DNA from: Trinickia fusca
Lineage (GTDB): Bacteria > Pseudomonadota > Gammaproteobacteria > Burkholderiales > Burkholderiaceae
NCBI RefSeq assembly: GCF_003628145.1
Contig: NZ_RBZV01000015.1
Location: forward strand, 62,001-126,000
Direction: 5' to 3'
DNA length: 64,000 bases
The translations under genes and the position numbers were made by a program. This document shows, piece after piece, positions 61,131-64,000 of the stretch. Position 1 is the stretch's first letter. Every line of letters begins with the position of its first letter. The notes below the pieces were generated by a model, which was not told the DNA's origin, made no database searches, and worked only from the letters and a program-made list of their open reading frames with translations.

Positions 61131-62393
61131 ATGTCCCAATCCGCCTTCACTTACGTCGACGGCGTGCTGCACGTCGAAGGCGTCAGCGCCGTTACGCTCG
61201 CCGAGCAATTCGGTACCCCGCTTTACGTCTACTCGCGCGCGGCGCTGACCGATGCCTATGCAGCCTACGCACGCGCGTGCGCAGGCCGGCGTGCGTCGGT
61301 TCACGTGGCGGTGAAGGCCAACAGCAATCTCGCGGTACTCAACGTATTCGCACGCCTTGGCGCGGGCTTCGACATCGTGTCGGGCGGCGAGCTCGCCCGC
61401 GTGCTCGCGGCGGGCGGCAAGGCCGAGAACGTCGTGTTCTCGGGCGTCGGCAAGGGTGCCGATGAAATGCGCGAGGCGCTCGATGCCGGCGTGAAGTGCT
61501 TCAATGTCGAATCGATTCCCGAGCTCGATCGGCTCAATGCCGTCGCCGGCGCGCTCGGCAAGCGCGCGCCCGTGTCGCTGCGCGTGAACCCCGACGTCGA
61601 CCCGAAGACGCACCCGTACATCTCCACGGGCCTGAAGGCCAACAAGTTCGGCGTCGCATTCGACGAAGCGCGCGCGACCTATCGCAAGGCTGCCGCGCTG
61701 CCGCATCTCGACGTGGTCGGGATCGACTGCCACATCGGCTCGCAGATCACCGAAATCTCGCCGTACCTCGATGCGCTCGACAAGGTGCTCGAGCTCGTCG
61801 AGCAAATCGAAGCGGACGGTACGTCGATTCATCACATCGACGTCGGCGGCGGCCTCGGCATCACCTATGCGAACGAGACCCCGCCCGAGATCGAGTCGTT
61901 CGTGCGCACGCTGCTCGAGCGCATCGAAACGCGCGGCCACGGCCATCGCGAGGTGTTCTTCGAGCCGGGGCGCTCGGTCACCGGCAACGCAGGCGTGCTG
62001 CTCACCCGCGTGGAGTTTCTGAAGGCAGGCGAGGAAAAGAACTTCGCGATCGTCGACGCAGCGATGAACGATCTGGCCCGACCGGCCATGTATCAGGCTT
62101 ATCACGCGATCGATATGGTCGTACCGCGCAGCGACGCGTCGAAGGTCTACGACGTCGTCGGCCCAGTCTGCGAAAGCGGCGACTGGCTCGGCCGCGATCG
62201 TTCGCTCGCGGTCGAGCCCGGCGATCTGCTGGCGATCCGCTCGGCCGGCGCGTATTCGTTCACCATGAGTTCGAACTACAACACGCGCCCGCGCGCAGCC
62301 GAGGTGATGGTCGACGGCACCGAGGCGCACGTCGTGCGCGCACGCGAAACCGTTCGTGAATTGTTCGCGGGCGAATCGATCCTGCCGCGCTGA
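61131..62393 (+). CDS. lysA: Diaminopimelate decarboxylase LysA
   Basis: 420 residues, fold-type III PLP enzyme. PLP Lys62 in HVAVKANSNLAVLNVFARLG; GIDCHIGSQITEISPYLDAL; GGGLGITYANETPPEIESFV; FFEPGRSVTGNAGVLLTRVE; and VGPVCESGDWLGRDRSLAVE with the catalytic Cys. It decarboxylates meso-diaminopimelate to L-lysine. Convergent with msrQ, with 6 bp between stops. Confidence 0.97.
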   Translation: MSQSAFTYVDGVLHVEGVSAVTLAEQFGTPLYVYSRAALTDAYAAYARACAGRRASVHVAVKANSNLAVLNVFARLGAGFDIVSGGELARVLAAGGKAENVVFSGVGKGADEMREALDAGVKCFNVESIPELDRLNAVAGALGKRAPVSLRVNPDVDPKTHPYISTGLKANKFGVAFDEARATYRKAAALPHLDVVGIDCHIGSQITEISPYLDALDKVLELVEQIEADGTSIHHIDVGGGLGITYANETPPEIESFVRTLLERIETRGHGHREVFFEPGRSVTGNAGVLLTRVEFLKAGEEKNFAIVDAAMNDLARPAMYQAYHAIDMVVPRSDASKVYDVVGPVCESGDWLGRDRSLAVEPGDLLAIRSAGAYSFTMSSNYNTRPRAAEVMVDGTEAHVVRARETVRELFAGESILPR

Positions 62394-62399
62394 CGCAGC

Positions 62400-63113
62400 C
62401 TAACGGGTAGGTCGGGTACGCGACGCCATGCGTGCCCGCGCCCAGGCCAGCAGGCGCCAGCCGAGCAACGCCAGCATGATCGCGCCGTAGAGCTTCGGCA
62501 GCAGCAGATCGTGCTTGCCGGCCTTCATCCACCAGAAGTGCAGAATCGCCAGCATCGCGATCGCGTAGATCGCACGGTGCAGCGTTTGCCAGCGCCGGCC
62601 CAACTTGCGCGCGCAAACGCGCGGCGACGTCGCGGCCAGCGGGAGCAGCAACAAGAACGCGGCAAAGCCGACCGTGATGAACGGCCGCTTGCCGATGTCC
62701 TTCACGATCTCGGCCACGTCGAACCATTTGTCGAACCACAGGTATGTGGTGAAGTGCAGCGTCGCGTAAAAGAACGCATACAGACCGAGCATGCGGCGAA
62801 AGCGCAGCAGCGCGTTGATGCCCGTGAGCTTGCGCGCAGGCGTGACGGTGAGCGTGATGCATAGGAACACGAGCGTCCACAGGCCCGTCGAGCGTGTAAT
62901 GAACTCGATGGGGTTCGCACCGAGATTGCCGGTCATGCCGAACAGCACGATGCGCGCGAGCGGATACCACGCGGCGACGAACACCGCGATCTTGGCCGGC
63001 ACGACCCAACGATCGCTGTTGCGCACAGGCGCGGCGCGCGCCCCATCGTGACGGCCCAGGCCGCGGGCCTGCACGCCACCGCTGCCACTAAGCGCGGACG
63101 TTTCGCTATTCAT
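62400..63113 (-). CDS. msrQ: Haem-binding membrane subunit MsrQ of the methionine sulfoxide reductase MsrPQ
   Basis: 237 residues from MNSETSALSGSGG. Ferric-reductase-like six-helix core: VAAWYPLARIVLFGMTGNLG, GLWTLVFLCITLTVTPARKL, FYATLHFTTYLWFDKWFDVA, with haem His residues in the third and later helices (LHRAIYAIAMLAILHFWWMK). It passes quinol electrons to MsrP. It begins 22 bp after the msrP stop; the pair is an operon. Confidence 0.93.
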   Translation of the reverse strand: MNSETSALSGSGGVQARGLGRHDGARAAPVRNSDRWVVPAKIAVFVAAWYPLARIVLFGMTGNLGANPIEFITRSTGLWTLVFLCITLTVTPARKLTGINALLRFRRMLGLYAFFYATLHFTTYLWFDKWFDVAEIVKDIGKRPFITVGFAAFLLLLPLAATSPRVCARKLGRRWQTLHRAIYAIAMLAILHFWWMKAGKHDLLLPKLYGAIMLALLGWRLLAWARARMASRTRPTR

Positions 63114-63135
63114 CGTCAAAATATTCCGTCAGGAA

Positions 63136-64000
63136 TCAGAAGTACTTACGCAGATCCATGCCTTGATACATCGAGGCAACGAGATTGCCATAGCCATTGA
63201 ACATCAAGGTCTTACGCTTCGGCGTGAAGAAACCATCCTCGCCGATACGCCGCTCCGTTGCCTGGCTCCAGCGCGGATGATCGACATTGGGGTTCACGTT
63301 CGAATAGAAGCCGTATTCGTTGGGCGCGTAGGTGTTCCAGCTCGTCGGCGGTTGCTTGTCGACGAAACGGATCTTCACGATCGACTTCGCGCTCTTGAAG
63401 CCGTACTTCCACGGCAGGACCATGCGCACTGGAGCGCCGTTCTGATTCGGCAGCACCTGTCCGTAGAGGCCCACCGTCAACAGCGCGAGCGGGTTCATCG
63501 CTTCGTCGAGCCGCAGGCCTTCCGAATAGGGCCAATCGAGGATCGGATCGGCAATGCCCGGCATCTGTGACGCATCGGCGAGCGTGATGAACTGCACGAA
63601 TTTGGCGTTACCCGTCGGCTGGACGCGCTTGATGAGCTCGGCCAACGGAAAGCCGATCCACGGGACCACGATCGACCAGCCCTCGACGCACCGATGCCGG
63701 TACACACGCTCCTCGAGTGGTGCCAGCTTGAGGAGCTCGTCGATGTCATACACCTTCGGATTCTTGATCTCCCCTTCGACGCTCACCCGCCAAGGGTGCG
63801 GCCGCAGCGTGCCGGCATTGCGCGACGGATCGGCCTTGTCGGTGCCGAACTCGTAGAAATTGTTGTAGGTGGTGACATCCTTGTAGGAAGTAACCTTCTC
63901 GGGCACGACGAACTTCGCGTTCGTGTTCGCGGCCAGCTTGGCTGCTCTCGCATCAGGTGACGCGTAGGTGGCGAGTGCCAGGCGCGGCAAGCCGAGCAAA
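63136..64000 (-). CDS. msrP: Periplasmic methionine sulfoxide reductase catalytic subunit MsrP, 3' part (runs off window)
   Basis: 288 residues of the C-terminal part; the Tat signal peptide and start lie beyond position 64000. Molybdopterin fold: [40 protein letters not shown] with the Mo-ligand Cys, [41 protein letters not shown]-terminus [17 protein letters not shown]. It repairs oxidised periplasmic methionines using MsrQ electrons. As a Tat substrate it links to tatABC here. Confidence 0.95.
   Translation of the reverse strand, partial: LLGLPRLALATYASPDARAAKLAANTNAKFVVPEKVTSYKDVTTYNNFYEFGTDKADPSRNAGTLRPHPWRVSVEGEIKNPKVYDIDELLKLAPLEERVYRHRCVEGWSIVVPWIGFPLAELIKRVQPTGNAKFVQFITLADASQMPGIADPILDWPYSEGLRLDEAMNPLALLTVGLYGQVLPNQNGAPVRMVLPWKYGFKSAKSIVKIRFVDKQPPTSWNTYAPNEYGFYSNVNPNVDHPRWSQATERRIGEDGFFTPKRKTLMFNGYGNLVASMYQGMDLRKYF

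Overview
The window looks like chromosome of a Burkholderiaceae betaproteobacterium (Burkholderia sensu lato, e.g. Paraburkholderia or Trinickia). This rests on high GC, protein sequences that read like that family, and gene neighbourhoods I associate with it: mlaFEDACB-murA-his-tat, petABC-sspAB, pilMN(OP)Q-aroKB next to mrcA, gltBD and a TPP-controlled thiOSGE. The genus is inference; I could not run a search.

Positions 1-5606 are an accessory segment abutting the 3' end of a tRNA-Thr(UGU) gene. It holds the first 62 codons of a type I restriction methyltransferase (hsdM, running off the left edge) and an unrecognised 325-aa protein. These are followed by an AlpA-like regulator overlapping a RepA/AAA_25-type ATPase, a winged-helix plus nuclease-like protein, a DUF6573 protein and a 54-aa protein. 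About 0.8 kb (4052-4861) carries no credible gene and is dense in perfect short hairpins. TTGGCC/GGCCAA motifs cluster at two places around the ATPase module. No integrase, relaxase or second att copy lies in the window, so this is the tRNA-proximal end of a larger element.

Positions 5607-11936 carry tRNA-Thr, sspB, sspA, the cytochrome bc1 operon petABC, a Nif3-like gene, and a divergent DegQ/DegS-type periplasmic protease. From 30258 down to 11987 almost everything is read leftwards in tightly packed, often 4-nt-overlapping genes: mlaFEDACB (phospholipid transport), an ABC-2 exporter pair, a BolA-like gene, murA, hisGDCB, marC, hisHAFIE, a DUF4870-like membrane protein, a HIT protein and tatABC.

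Positions 30352-34091 are thiE-thiG-thiS-thiO behind a TPP riboswitch. Next come an SbmA/BacA-like fused ABC transporter, thpR, gltD and gltB. At 43505 a REP-associated transposase homologue has lost both histidines of its HUH motif. After ompW, ugpBAEC-ugpQ (glycerol-3-phosphate and glycerophosphodiester use), dgt, aroB and aroK follow. The type IV pilus assembly genes pilM, pilN, a fused pilO-pilP and pilQ run leftwards from a divergent mrcA (PBP1A). The right end has cyaY, lptM, lysA, msrQ and the 3' part of msrP, which runs off the edge.

The core is ordinary housekeeping DNA. The unusual material is the tRNA-Thr island with its structured non-coding block, the HUH-less RayT, and the PilO-PilP fusion.
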